This document shows positions 1 through 5,583 of a stretch of 5,946 bases of DNA, piece by piece. Made by a program: the position numbers and the translations under genes. Under the pieces are notes generated by a model that did no database searches, was not told the origin of the DNA, and saw nothing but the letters and a program-made list of their open reading frames with translations. Within the stretch, counting starts at the first letter, position 1; each line of letters opens with the position of its first letter. The DNA is from Gammaproteobacteria bacterium (GTDB lineage: Bacteria; Pseudomonadota; Gammaproteobacteria; Arenicellales; Poriferihabitantaceae): NCBI GenBank assembly GCA_009839585.1, contig VXPI01000330.1, forward strand, positions 1-5,946, in the 5' to 3' direction.

Positions 1-107
1 GCTGAAACAAAATGGCTATGATAACCATGGAACCAAATCCTTCTATACCTGAATAGTGAGATTGGACTGTGCTTCAATGACAGGCTTCGCTCACATAAAT
101 GGACAGG
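1..107. other. Left flank outside the transposon, no gene recognised
   Basis: This is host sequence to the left of the inverted repeat. One plus frame is open from the window edge (position 2) to a TGA near position 52 and could be the last 16 codons of a gene entering the window, ending in GTKSFYT. That is too short to identify. The rest shows no convincing ORF, hairpin or promoter. It does not obviously continue into the sequence to the right of 3039, so I cannot show that the element interrupted a gene. Confidence 0.4.
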
Positions 108-128
108 ATTATAAAGAAAGGTTGACAA
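108..128 (+). repeat. Left terminal inverted repeat
   Basis: These 21 bases are identical to the reverse complement of 3019-3039. The inner 14 bases read AGAAAGGTTGACAA. The outer part includes TTATAA (109-114), which is self-complementary and may be target duplication rather than true element end. A perfect match of this length at both ends of a transposase-bearing segment is far beyond chance in a 6-kb window. It contains an inward-facing TTGACA. Confidence 0.9.
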
Positions 129-150
129 GATTTAGAGAGAGCGATAGAAT
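122..150 (+). promoter_or_regulatory. Inward sigma70-type promoter with its -35 inside the left repeat
   Basis: TTGACA (122-127), a 17-nt spacer and TAGAAT (145-150) make a near-consensus promoter pointing into the passenger operon. The -35 box lies in the terminal repeat. It would start transcription near 157, upstream of the leader ORF and orfA. An ATG at 149 opens a 24-codon frame (149-223) but overlaps the -10 box, so it could not be translated from this promoter. Confidence 0.6.
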
Positions 151-224
151 GCCAATCATTGAAACAACTGTTGCCGTTATCCGGAACCTGCAACCCGCGA
201 AGGAAAAACCGATCTGGCCTTGAA

Positions 225-359
225 ATGCCCTCTCATTTTGAGCAGGACGATGTACCGTATCCAGCCAGTTTGCAGGTAGATGTTTTTTGCAGCTTGTTTC
301 CAGACGAAACACCAGAGGACATTCAATATTCGATTATCTACGCGCTTGAGGGAAAATAG
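225..359 (+). CDS. Possible 44-aa leader protein of the passenger operon, unrecognised
   Basis: An ATG at 225 opens a 44-codon frame ending in TAG at 359. The product is acidic (EQDD, PDETPED) and ends in IYALEGK, resembling no family I know. There is no good Shine-Dalgarno at normal spacing; an AAGGA lies over 20 nt upstream. The frame extends back to a TTG at 159, but that is almost on the predicted transcription start. A separate 24-codon frame (149-223, starting MPIIETTVAV) stops 1 nt before this ATG, so the two could be fragments of one ancestral protein split by a frameshift. The function is unknown and the coding status uncertain. Confidence 0.3.
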   Translation: MPSHFEQDDVPYPASLQVDVFCSLFPDETPEDIQYSIIYALEGK

Positions 360-410
360 TTGAAGGGGATTTTCAGAGAAAAGCATTATTTGGATGGAGA
401 GGCCGATGTG

Positions 411-596
411 ATGATTGGGACGCTTACCGGGCTAACTCATGCAGGACGTAAACACGTCAGCAAGTCGAATCACTTTGGCAAGGCGGTTGAATGCCTGAAA
501 AAAAGAGGACAGAAAGCATCGACCACATCTATAACTGGGATTGTCAATCACATGTTCCAAATTACCGTCCAATCCAATTTCTCGAATTTGGAATGA
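411..596 (+). CDS. orfA: 61-aa small basic protein, first gene of the coupled passenger operon
   Basis: I do not recognise this protein. The start is well supported: GGAGAGG at 396-402 sits 8 nt before the ATG. A GTG one codon earlier (408) is possible. The stop TGA (594-596) overlaps the next gene's ATG in an ATGA, the same arrangement as the two junctions downstream. The N-terminal half is basic, with GRKHVSKSNHFGKAVECLKK around residues 12-31, which would suit nucleic-acid binding, though no named motif is visible. The C-terminal half (about 38-61) is uncharged and rich in Ser/Thr/Ile. There is no signal peptide or membrane segment. As a small gene ahead of a methyltransferase-nuclease it could be a controller, but that is only inference. 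Confidence 0.5.
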   Translation: MIGTLTGLTHAGRKHVSKSNHFGKAVECLKKRGQKASTTSITGIVNHMFQITVQSNFSNLE

Positions 597-763
597 TTAA
601 GAAACCACGCCTAAGAGAATCAGGGGAACGGCAGGTATGCGTCGACCCTGACGTAATAGCTCTTATGCGAGCCGCCCCGAATTGGACCGCCTTAAAGCGG
701 TCTTTGCAACGGGCGTATCCGAAACAGAACGAGCAGATGCTTATTCCGGAGGATGGTGAATGA
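593..763 (+). CDS. orfB: 56-aa small protein directly upstream of the methyltransferase-nuclease
   Basis: The ATG at 593 overlaps the orfA stop, and the TGA at 761-763 overlaps the next ATG at 760, so the gene is linked by ATGA junctions on both sides. The same frame is open back to an ATG at 491, giving 90 aa, but the coupled start at 593 fits the operon better. There is little Shine-Dalgarno at 593, so re-initiation after orfA is likely. The protein starts with basic MIKKPRLRES, has a probable helix around DPDVIALMRAAPNWTALKRS (18-37) and ends acidic. I know no family for it. Its last codons hold the strong GGAGGA (748-753) ribosome site for the next gene. A regulatory or accessory role in modification-restriction is inference from position only. 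Confidence 0.55.
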   Translation: MIKKPRLRESGERQVCVDPDVIALMRAAPNWTALKRSLQRAYPKQNEQMLIPEDGE

Positions 764-1992
764 AACGCCATCCCCGCTTGCTGGATCTGTTCTGCTGTGC
801 CGGAGGCGCGGCGCAAGGGTACAACGAGGCCGGGTTCGAGATATACGGCGTGGATATTGTCGAGCAACCCAACTATCCGTTTCCAATGATGGTTGCCGAT
901 GTCATGAAACTGCCACAATCCTTCCTGCAGGAATTCGATGTCATTCACGCTTCCCCGCCCTGTCAATCCTATTCCGATCTGGCCGCACGAAACGGCAATG
1001 CGGATCAATGGCCCCGGCTGGTCGCGCCAGTCCGTGGAATGCTGGAGCGAAGCGGAAAGAAATGGGTGATCGAGAATGTGGAGGGTGCCCCTTTGATTGA
1101 TCCGGTCGTGTTGAGCGGCACCATGTTTCCGGGTCTTCGCGTGATCCGCCGCCGATTGTTCGAAACGAATTTCCCGCTTACAACCCCTCCCGACATTCCG
1201 AGGTCTCAATATCCACTTTGCCACACACTGGACAAGCGGAAGGCACACTACGGGAAGACCTGCGAATGGACGGATTATGTATCCGTGAACGGGGGCGGCA
1301 ACTGCTCGGTTGCGTCGGCAAGGGACGCTATGGGAATCCAGTGGATGACAAAGAACGAGATCAACGAGGCGATCCCGCCTGCCTATACGCGGTGGATCGG
1401 AAAACAACTGATGGAGCATATCGGATTTATGAAGAGGAAAAGCATCAAAGCCATACTGAAAGAGTTGTTCATTCAACACAAGGGCAAAGTCCTGACTTCG
1501 GTACAGCTGCAAGAAGCAGTCGGAGAGGGCCGGACAGAATGGGCAAGGCGTGTCAGGGAATTGCGAATGAATGAAGGTTGGCCGATCGAAACCAATAATG
1601 ATGCGTCCGACTTGAAACCCGGCCAGTATAGGCTTGCTGGCGATCCCCCGGACCCGGGGTCCTACAAGTTCACTCGATCCATATCACAGGTACAACGGGC
1701 ACGGGTACTGGAACGGAATGGCTATACCTGCCAGGCTTGCGGTGCGGGCGTGGAAGATAGGACGCAAACGGGCCGCCCTGTGAAGCTGGTTATCGACCAC
1801 CACGAGGCGTTTTCATATGGCGGGCCGGATGACGATTCAAACCTGCGTGTCCTGTGTCAGGAATGCAACGGCGGGGCAAAGAACCTTGTATCATCGCCCC
1901 CGACATGGAAATGGCTGATGAGCCAGGTCAGACGGGCAAAGCGTGAAGATCAGTTGAAGGTGCTGGAGCAACTGGAGAAGAAATTCAGATGA
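760..1992 (+). CDS. C5 cytosine DNA methyltransferase fused to a winged-helix/HNH endonuclease
   Basis: The 410-residue protein joins two activities. Residues 1-222 are a small phage-type cytosine-5 methyltransferase that would transfer methyl from S-adenosylmethionine to DNA cytosine: motif I LLDLFCCAGG (7-16), motif IV SPPCQSYS (65-72) with catalytic Cys68, motif VI ENVEGA (105-110) with Glu105, an RRLFETNF motif VIII-like stretch (131-138), and a motif IX/X-like end AIPPAYTRWIGKQL (204-217). There is little room for a target-recognition domain. Residues 227-292 resemble the winged-helix domain that precedes many HNH enzymes. Residues 320-375 form the HNH/treble-clef nuclease: C324-x2-C327, DHH at 346-348, N361, C366-x2-C369-N370 and K374; all key residues are present. 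Met224 (nt 1429) marks the seam, as if two genes had fused, and a separate nuclease might start there. The start follows GGAGGA at 748-753. It is likely a one-chain restriction-modification enzyme; target and cleavage are unknown. Confidence 0.9.
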   Translation: MKRHPRLLDLFCCAGGAAQGYNEAGFEIYGVDIVEQPNYPFPMMVADVMKLPQSFLQEFDVIHASPPCQSYSDLAARNGNADQWPRLVAPVRGMLERSGKKWVIENVEGAPLIDPVVLSGTMFPGLRVIRRRLFETNFPLTTPPDIPRSQYPLCHTLDKRKAHYGKTCEWTDYVSVNGGGNCSVASARDAMGIQWMTKNEINEAIPPAYTRWIGKQLMEHIGFMKRKSIKAILKELFIQHKGKVLTSVQLQEAVGEGRTEWARRVRELRMNEGWPIETNNDASDLKPGQYRLAGDPPDPGSYKFTRSISQVQRARVLERNGYTCQACGAGVEDRTQTGRPVKLVIDHHEAFSYGGPDDDSNLRVLCQECNGGAKNLVSSPPTWKWLMSQVRRAKREDQLKVLEQLEKKFR

Positions 1993-2165
1993 AATACAGA
2001 CGGAAACTCGACCCGAAGATTGATCTGGCGGGTGCGACCCCGGAGACGCTGGCACGGGCCTTGTTACGACCGCGCCATGCTCGAAAGCCCGTTGTCCGCC
2101 TTGAGTCGGGTAGGCAGGAGGTTCCTGCCGATAAGCCGGACGACGGTATCTCGCATCTGGGCTAG
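1989..2165 (+). CDS. orfD: 58-aa small protein coupled to the methyltransferase-nuclease
   Basis: This frame opens at the ATGA overlapping the stop of the methyltransferase-nuclease, with GGAG at 1974-1977 about 11 nt upstream, and ends at TAG 2163-2165. The product begins with basic MKYRRKLDPK, continues with a probable helix (DLAGATPETLARALLRP, 12-28) and ends in an acidic tail (about 45-58). It has no membrane segment or metal-binding cysteines and belongs to no family I can name. Its stop shares the CTAG palindrome with the stop of the convergent transposase. This position, last in the cargo operon and touching the transposase, suggests it belongs to the element, perhaps as an accessory factor of the nuclease or of transposition (inference). 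Confidence 0.6.
   Translation: MKYRRKLDPKIDLAGATPETLARALLRPRHARKPVVRLESGRQEVPADKPDDGISHLG
2113..2129. other. GC-rich hairpin inside orfD, downstream of the transposase stop
   Basis: GGCAGGA (2113-2119) and TCCTGCC (2123-2129) form a 7-bp stem with a 3-nt loop. It lies in the coding part of orfD and about 33 nt beyond the transposase stop on the minus strand. No T-run follows on either strand, so it is not a standard terminator. It may slow convergent transcription or be incidental. Confidence 0.3.
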
Positions 2166-2970
2166 GTGTCCATGTCCAGGATGTTGTGCTTCCCTGCGAA
2201 TTCATGAACGTACCGGTTCAAGCGCTTCGGGCTGATCTTGTGGAAGGTTCCCCTATGGGCTCGTTTCAGCATTGACCAGAAAGACTCCACGCCTTTTGTA
2301 CAGGTCATGTCCCGACGAGTTCGGATACCGAACCCGAATGCTTGAAGGGAAGCGAATCGTAGACAGTTGCATCCTTGTCCACGTTCTCGGCAATGAAGGA
2401 GGAAGGGTCTGCTTGTCGGTCACCTTGAACACCTGCTCCCGGACTTCATTTGTCTCCCTGTCCTTGATTCCACTACTGCCGTTTTGCCTCTCGCACCCCG
2501 CCAGTCTCGAACAGTGCCTCAAGATTCTGGTTGCTCATGTTCTGTCTCTTGCTTCCGAAAGTGCAATCATCATCCTGCATCCAAGCTTCCCTGATTCGAT
2601 GTAGCATGAGCCAGGCCGTAGGCTGGGACACCTTCAAGTCTCGGTGCAGTTTCATGCTGGACACGGACTCGATAGAGGTCAGACACAAATAGATGGCGAT
2701 GCACCATTTCTGCATAGGGATTTTCGAGTTGGCAAGCGGGGTTCCGGTCTTGATGCTGAAGTAAGACCGGCACGATCCGCACCAGTAAGGCATTTTCTTA
2801 TGGCTAGCCTTGCCAGTATTGTCCGATCCGCAATGCGGACACTTGCGGCCTTCCGGCCAGATCACATCCTCGAACCAGGCAACGGCAGTCGCTTCGTCCG
2901 GGAACATCTGAAACATTTCGATAAGGCTGATGCCTTGTCGATGGTACTTGCCGGGTGCTACTTGATCCAT
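2162..2970 (-). pseudogene. Degenerate IS1595-family (ISXO2-like) transposase
   Basis: The start at 2970 is preceded by AGAGAGG. The first frame runs 165 codons to a stop at 2473. It holds the family's N-terminal zinc ribbon, CPHC (44-47) and CGSC (64-67), then the conserved helical region QPTAWLMLHRIREAW (116-130). The catalytic domain is broken into pieces: a frameshift near 2496-2502, another near 2470, then frame GIKDRETNEV, a third near 2400-2403, then SFIAENVDKDATVY, and a fourth near 2311, after which DMTCTKGVESFWSMLKR leads to the normal end RYVHEFAGKHNILDMDT and a TAG at 2162-2164. Relative to the family as I remember it, the segment with the first catalytic Asp (xVDETYxGG) is missing after TFG (136-138), the TDD-like segment with the second is missing after TVY, and the NGVESFW Asn is Lys. 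It is almost certainly inactive. Confidence 0.88.
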
Positions 2971-2994
2971 GATCGTATCCTCTCTATGATGCGG

Positions 2995-3025
2995 GCACTT
3001 TATCAAACGGAGACGGTTTTGTCAA
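2995..3025 (-). promoter_or_regulatory. Inward promoter of the transposase with its -35 inside the right repeat
   Basis: Read on the minus strand, TTGACA (3020-3025) is followed after 17 nt by TAAAGT (2997-3002), a four-of-six match to the -10 consensus. It points at the transposase start at 2970. The -35 is part of the terminal inverted repeat, mirroring the left end. The weaker -10 fits the low expression usual for transposases. Confidence 0.45.
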
Positions 3026-3039
3026 CCTTTCTTTATAAT
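3019..3039 (-). repeat. Right terminal inverted repeat
   Basis: The reverse complement of this segment is identical over all 21 bases to 108-128; the next bases differ on both sides. It lies about 50 bp upstream of the transposase start, the expected place for an insertion-sequence end. TTATAA occurs at 3033-3038, so the true tip could be inside it with TTATAA as target duplication. Confidence 0.9.
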
Positions 3040-3073
3040 TCAAAAATGGAGGCTATAATTGAAACTGAAGGAA

Positions 3074-3090
3074 TCAGGCTGGCAGCCTGA
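3074..3090. other. Perfect 7-bp stem hairpin next to the transposon end
   Basis: TCAGGCT (3074-3080) and AGCCTGA (3084-3090) form a 7-bp stem with a GGC loop, 35 bp outside the right repeat. There is no T-run after it on the plus strand (TTAGACTT) and only AATTATAG-type sequence on the other side, so terminator function is doubtful. It could have ended a host transcript before insertion. Confidence 0.3.
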
Positions 3091-3410
3091 TTAGACTTGG
3101 GCTACCCTCAAATTCAAGGATATGTGCGTTTCCGGAAAGCGAGTTAGTGCAAACAGTTCATATTACGGGAAATAAAGAACACGTTACAGATATCACGAAA
3201 ATGCGTGATGGTTTTGGGTTACCATGGGAAGGGGTGCGACGAATCTACTTTTCGCAGGAAATCATGTACCTTTTACCGTCTTGCATCTATTTTATGCTAG
3301 CCTATCCAGCCCGCAAGAAGGACTTTTTCGAATTGGTTTGATAGAGAGTTGCCGGGCAAGTTCCCACCTGCCAGAGAAAAACTCCTTTCTACGGCACACA
3401 AGATTTCGTC

Positions 3411-3437
3411 TTGATCAACCTATACGTGTCCTATAAC
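3411..3437 (+). promoter_or_regulatory. Weak candidate promoter for the enoyl-CoA hydratase
   Basis: TTGATC (3411-3416) and TATAAC (3432-3437) are separated by 15 nt, shorter than ideal. A perfect TATAAT occurs at 3452-3457 but lacks a matching -35. Either could drive the gene starting at 3536; neither is convincing alone. Confidence 0.3.
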
Positions 3438-3535
3438 TCCGTGGGTTGCAATATAATCCACGCAAGAATGCAAAACTCCTGACTCAATTTTGGCGCATAA
3501 AACATTCCATTACAAATAAGCATCAACCATCGGAA

Positions 3536-4333
3536 ATGGATTGCCAACGATTCGAAACACTGCTTGTCCATCTGGAGAATGGCCATGTAATGGTTATCAC
3601 TTTGAATCGCCCGGATTCACTGAATGCATTCAACAGTCAGATGTCTCGTGAACTTTATGAGATTTTCGAAGGAATCGCCATGGATGCTGGAACCCTTCGC
3701 TGCATTGTGCTGACCGGTTCCGGGGATCGTGCATTTTGCGCCGGAGCAGATCTCAAGGAGCGAAAAAACATGTCGGATGAACAATGGGTTCTTCAACATC
3801 GTATCTTCGAGAGGATGGTCAGAGCCATTCGAGACTGCCCTCTACCGATTATCGGGGCCGTCAATGGTCATGCGTATGGTGGCGGATGTGAAATCGCCGG
3901 ACTGCTTGATTTTCTATATGCTTCTGAAACAGCACGCTTCGCCCTGCCTGAAACTACCCTCGGCATCATACCCGGTGCAGGCGGAACACAGACCCTGCCC
4001 CGAGCAGTGGGTGAGCGAAGAGCAAAGGAGCTAATTTTTTCAGGTCAGCCTTTCACGGCCTCTGATGCTTTCCAATGGGGGTTGGTTAACCGGGTTTTAC
4101 CTTCATCAGAACTGTTGCCTGCTGTACTTGAGAGAGCCGAAAAAATTGCCAATAATGCTCCGCTTGCAGTTCAACGGGCCAAGCAATCCATCCATCGGGG
4201 GCTGCAAATGTCGCTTTCCGAAGCACTGATGTACGAAATTGAATCCTACTACCGTACCGTGCCCACTCGGGACCGCAAGGAAGGTGTACTGGCCTTTAAT
4301 GAAAAGCGAAAGCCCACCTTTGAAGGACGATAA
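3536..4333 (+). CDS. Enoyl-CoA hydratase/isomerase (crotonase) family protein
   Basis: The 265-residue product is full length for a cytoplasmic crotonase-fold enzyme, which hydrates 2-enoyl-CoA thioesters in fatty-acid or amino-acid breakdown. Visible motifs are the substrate-loop FCAGADLKE (67-75) for the oxyanion hole, VNGHAYGGGCEIAG (109-122) with Glu119, and LPETTLGIIPGAGGTQ (137-152) with Glu139. The two glutamates are 20 residues apart, matching Glu144 and Glu164 of rat crotonase, so hydratase chemistry is likely. The C-terminal NEKRKPTFEGR is typical. The sequence style is close to AUH/methylglutaconyl-CoA hydratase-like members, so leucine catabolism is possible but the substrate cannot be read from sequence. 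The frame runs back to a TTG at 3446, but the ATG at 3536 fits the family's start; its ribosome site (CGGAA) is weak. The gene stands alone, followed by a 206-bp gap. Confidence 0.93.
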   Translation: MDCQRFETLLVHLENGHVMVITLNRPDSLNAFNSQMSRELYEIFEGIAMDAGTLRCIVLTGSGDRAFCAGADLKERKNMSDEQWVLQHRIFERMVRAIRDCPLPIIGAVNGHAYGGGCEIAGLLDFLYASETARFALPETTLGIIPGAGGTQTLPRAVGERRAKELIFSGQPFTASDAFQWGLVNRVLPSSELLPAVLERAEKIANNAPLAVQRAKQSIHRGLQMSLSEALMYEIESYYRTVPTRDRKEGVLAFNEKRKPTFEGR

Positions 4334-4539
4334 CATGGCAAACCATGCATGAATGCCTGTTCGGTATATTCTTTTATCCCAGTCTTCCGTACAGAAATTG
4401 CAGTGCTCTAACTGGTCGCAAATACTACAGAAGCTCCAGATTGACGGTGAGTTGACCTGTGATCAGGGCAAGGACCGCAAATTTGACAAGGCATAGATCA
4501 GTATCACCGATCAAATAATCGCCACTATCGTTCTTAACC
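4334..4539. other. Intergenic gap with a possible IS30-like transposase scrap
   Basis: No intact gene is visible. A plus-strand frame ending in TAG at about 4494-4496 reads ILQKLQIDGELTCDQGKD before its end, which recalls the LTWDxGKE segment around a catalytic Asp of IS30-family transposases. It is only about 20 codons with poor context, so this is a weak suggestion. The azlC start has no clear ribosome-binding site. TTGACA-like hexamers near 4450 and 4484 lack a well-placed -10. Confidence 0.3.
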
Positions 4540-5247
4540 ATGATTGATCATCCAAAGCCGGCCTGCATCCGGGCAGTCAGGGATGCACTCGGATTTCCTT
4601 CCATTATGCTTTGTGCAAGCATGATGGCCTTCGGTTCTTTAGCCCAGCAAAGCGGATACAGTCTTGGCATGGCACTTAGCCTTACCGCTGGCATTTGGGG
4701 ACTCCCCGGACAGGTCGCGATGATTGAATTCCATGCAGCCGGAGCATCAATTCTGTTTGCGGTGCTGGCCTCTTCGCTTGCGAATGCACGGTTCATGCCG
4801 ATGGCAGTTTCATTTCTGCCCCTGATCAGGGATGGCGTACGCCATTACGGCTGGATGTATGTATTGGTTCAAATGCTGTCGCTCAACCCTTGGGCCGCAG
4901 GACAACGAGTATTTCCCGGGATTATTCCTTCTGTACGGGTTTACTATTATGTGGTTTTTGCCGTGGTGTGTATGATTGCTGCGTTGATCGGTACTGCCAT
5001 TGGCTATTTCGGAATTGGAAATATCGGTCGACCTGCAGCTTTGGGGTTGCTGTTCTTGAACCCCTTGTTCTTTTCAGTGATGATTGCCGGAACCCGAGTG
5101 CGGCCGGCGATAATTGCGATCCTGATCGGTGTTCCGTTAGGTCCGATTTTTCATTACCTGTCTTCGGACTGGGGTTTGCTGGCAGCCGGATTAATCGGCG
5201 GCTCCTTTGCATTCTGGATTCATCGTAAAACCAGCAAGGCAGCCTGA
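4540..5247 (+). CDS. azlC: AzlC-family branched-chain amino acid exporter, large subunit
   Basis: The 235-residue inner-membrane protein matches the AzlC/YgaZ family, which works with a small AzlD/YgaH partner to export branched-chain amino acids or analogues. The N-terminal signature ALGFPSIMLCASMMAFGSLA (16-35) is followed by hydrophobic segments at about 42-62, 66-92, 133-157, 164-184, 187-206 and 209-227, and the family's LANARFMPM stretch (80-88). The length is typical. The next gene overlaps by one base (TGATG), the standard azlC-azlD arrangement. No Shine-Dalgarno is evident before the ATG; no better upstream start is visible. The substrate is inferred from the family; some AzlC proteins may carry other amino acids. 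Confidence 0.92.
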   Translation: MIDHPKPACIRAVRDALGFPSIMLCASMMAFGSLAQQSGYSLGMALSLTAGIWGLPGQVAMIEFHAAGASILFAVLASSLANARFMPMAVSFLPLIRDGVRHYGWMYVLVQMLSLNPWAAGQRVFPGIIPSVRVYYYVVFAVVCMIAALIGTAIGYFGIGNIGRPAALGLLFLNPLFFSVMIAGTRVRPAIIAILIGVPLGPIFHYLSSDWGLLAAGLIGGSFAFWIHRKTSKAA

Positions 5248-5582
5248 TGGATACAACAACCACTCTCTGGATATTGGTGATTGCCTCCATTCTTGCAACC
5301 TATCTGTGGCGATTTCTCGGGACCTTGTTTTCCAGGCGAATCAATCCCGATGGCGCATTATTCCAGTGGGTCACATGCGTTTCATACTGCATGCTGGCTG
5401 GATTAATCTCCAGAATGATTCTGGCACCTGTGGGAAACCTTGCTGAAGTTCCGCTCTGGATTCGTTTGGTGGGTGTAGTGGTCGGTCTTGCTGTCTTCTT
5501 TATCGCTGGCCGAATTATGCTGATTGCTGTGGGTTCGGGTCTGGCGGTGTTTATTGGACTTGCCGCAGTTCTGAATATATGA
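5247..5582 (+). CDS. azlD: AzlD-family branched-chain amino acid exporter, small subunit
   Basis: This 111-residue membrane protein starts on the last base of the azlC stop codon, so the two subunits are almost certainly co-translated. It has four hydrophobic segments at about 7-25, 40-60, 71-88 and 90-110. The first carries ATYLWRFLG (17-25), the usual AzlD signature near a Thr-Tyr-Leu-x-Arg pattern, and YCMLAGL (47-53) fits the second. Length and topology match the AzlD/YgaH family. It should form the two-component export complex with the upstream protein in the inner membrane. No regulator such as an Lrp-type gene is present in the window. Confidence 0.9.
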   Translation: MDTTTTLWILVIASILATYLWRFLGTLFSRRINPDGALFQWVTCVSYCMLAGLISRMILAPVGNLAEVPLWIRLVGVVVGLAVFFIAGRIMLIAVGSGLAVFIGLAAVLNI

Positions 5583-5583
5583 G

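Larger units (their letters stand above)
108..3039. mobile_element. IS1595-family (ISXO2-like) transposon carrying a methyltransferase-HNH operon
   Basis: A perfect 21-bp inverted repeat bounds a 2,932-bp segment holding a minus-strand ISXO2-like transposase remnant beside the right end and a plus-strand operon filling the rest. Terminal repeats close to a transposase of a family known to make small DDE-type insertion sequences, some with passenger genes, support reading the whole segment as one element. Passenger and transposase genes converge and their stop codons overlap, so they were packaged together rather than joined by chance. IS1595 members normally duplicate 8 bp of target. Here the 8 bp immediately outside the repeats do not match (100-107 versus 3040-3047), but the outermost bases of the repeat contain the palindrome TTATAA, which could itself be the duplication. 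With a broken transposase the element is probably not self-mobile. Confidence 0.85.
3040..3535. other. About 500 bp right of the transposon without a recognised gene
   Basis: This stretch separates the transposon from the enoyl-CoA hydratase. A 64-codon frame from a GTG (3147-3341, plus strand) has no ribosome-binding site and an unfamiliar product; I do not call it a gene. A short frame ending MEAIIETEGIRLAA with a TGA at 3088-3090 crosses the hairpin at 3074-3090. The region is more A/T-rich than the cargo and looks like a spacer or decayed sequence. The hydratase promoter is probably near its right end. Confidence 0.45.

Noticed and set aside
753..1100. Alternative plus-strand frame across the start of the methyltransferase
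   Set aside because: It overlaps the motif-bearing frame, is rich in Arg/Cys/Gly as shadows often are, and has no family features.
562..1512. Long minus-strand open frame of 316 codons opposite the methyltransferase
   Set aside because: It lies over the clear plus-strand methyltransferase motifs, has no ribosome site or recognisable domain, and is an antisense shadow of a GC-richer gene.
3072..3081. AATCAGGCTG repeated at the very end of the window (5937-5946), with 14 of 16 bases matching in the wider alignment
   Set aside because: Ten-base matches are expected by chance several times in 6 kb, and the second copy is cut by the window edge so it cannot be extended.
3147..3341. 64-codon frame from a GTG as a gene
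   Set aside because: There is no ribosome site and no recognisable domain, and an overlapping frame of similar length is open, as in non-coding sequence.
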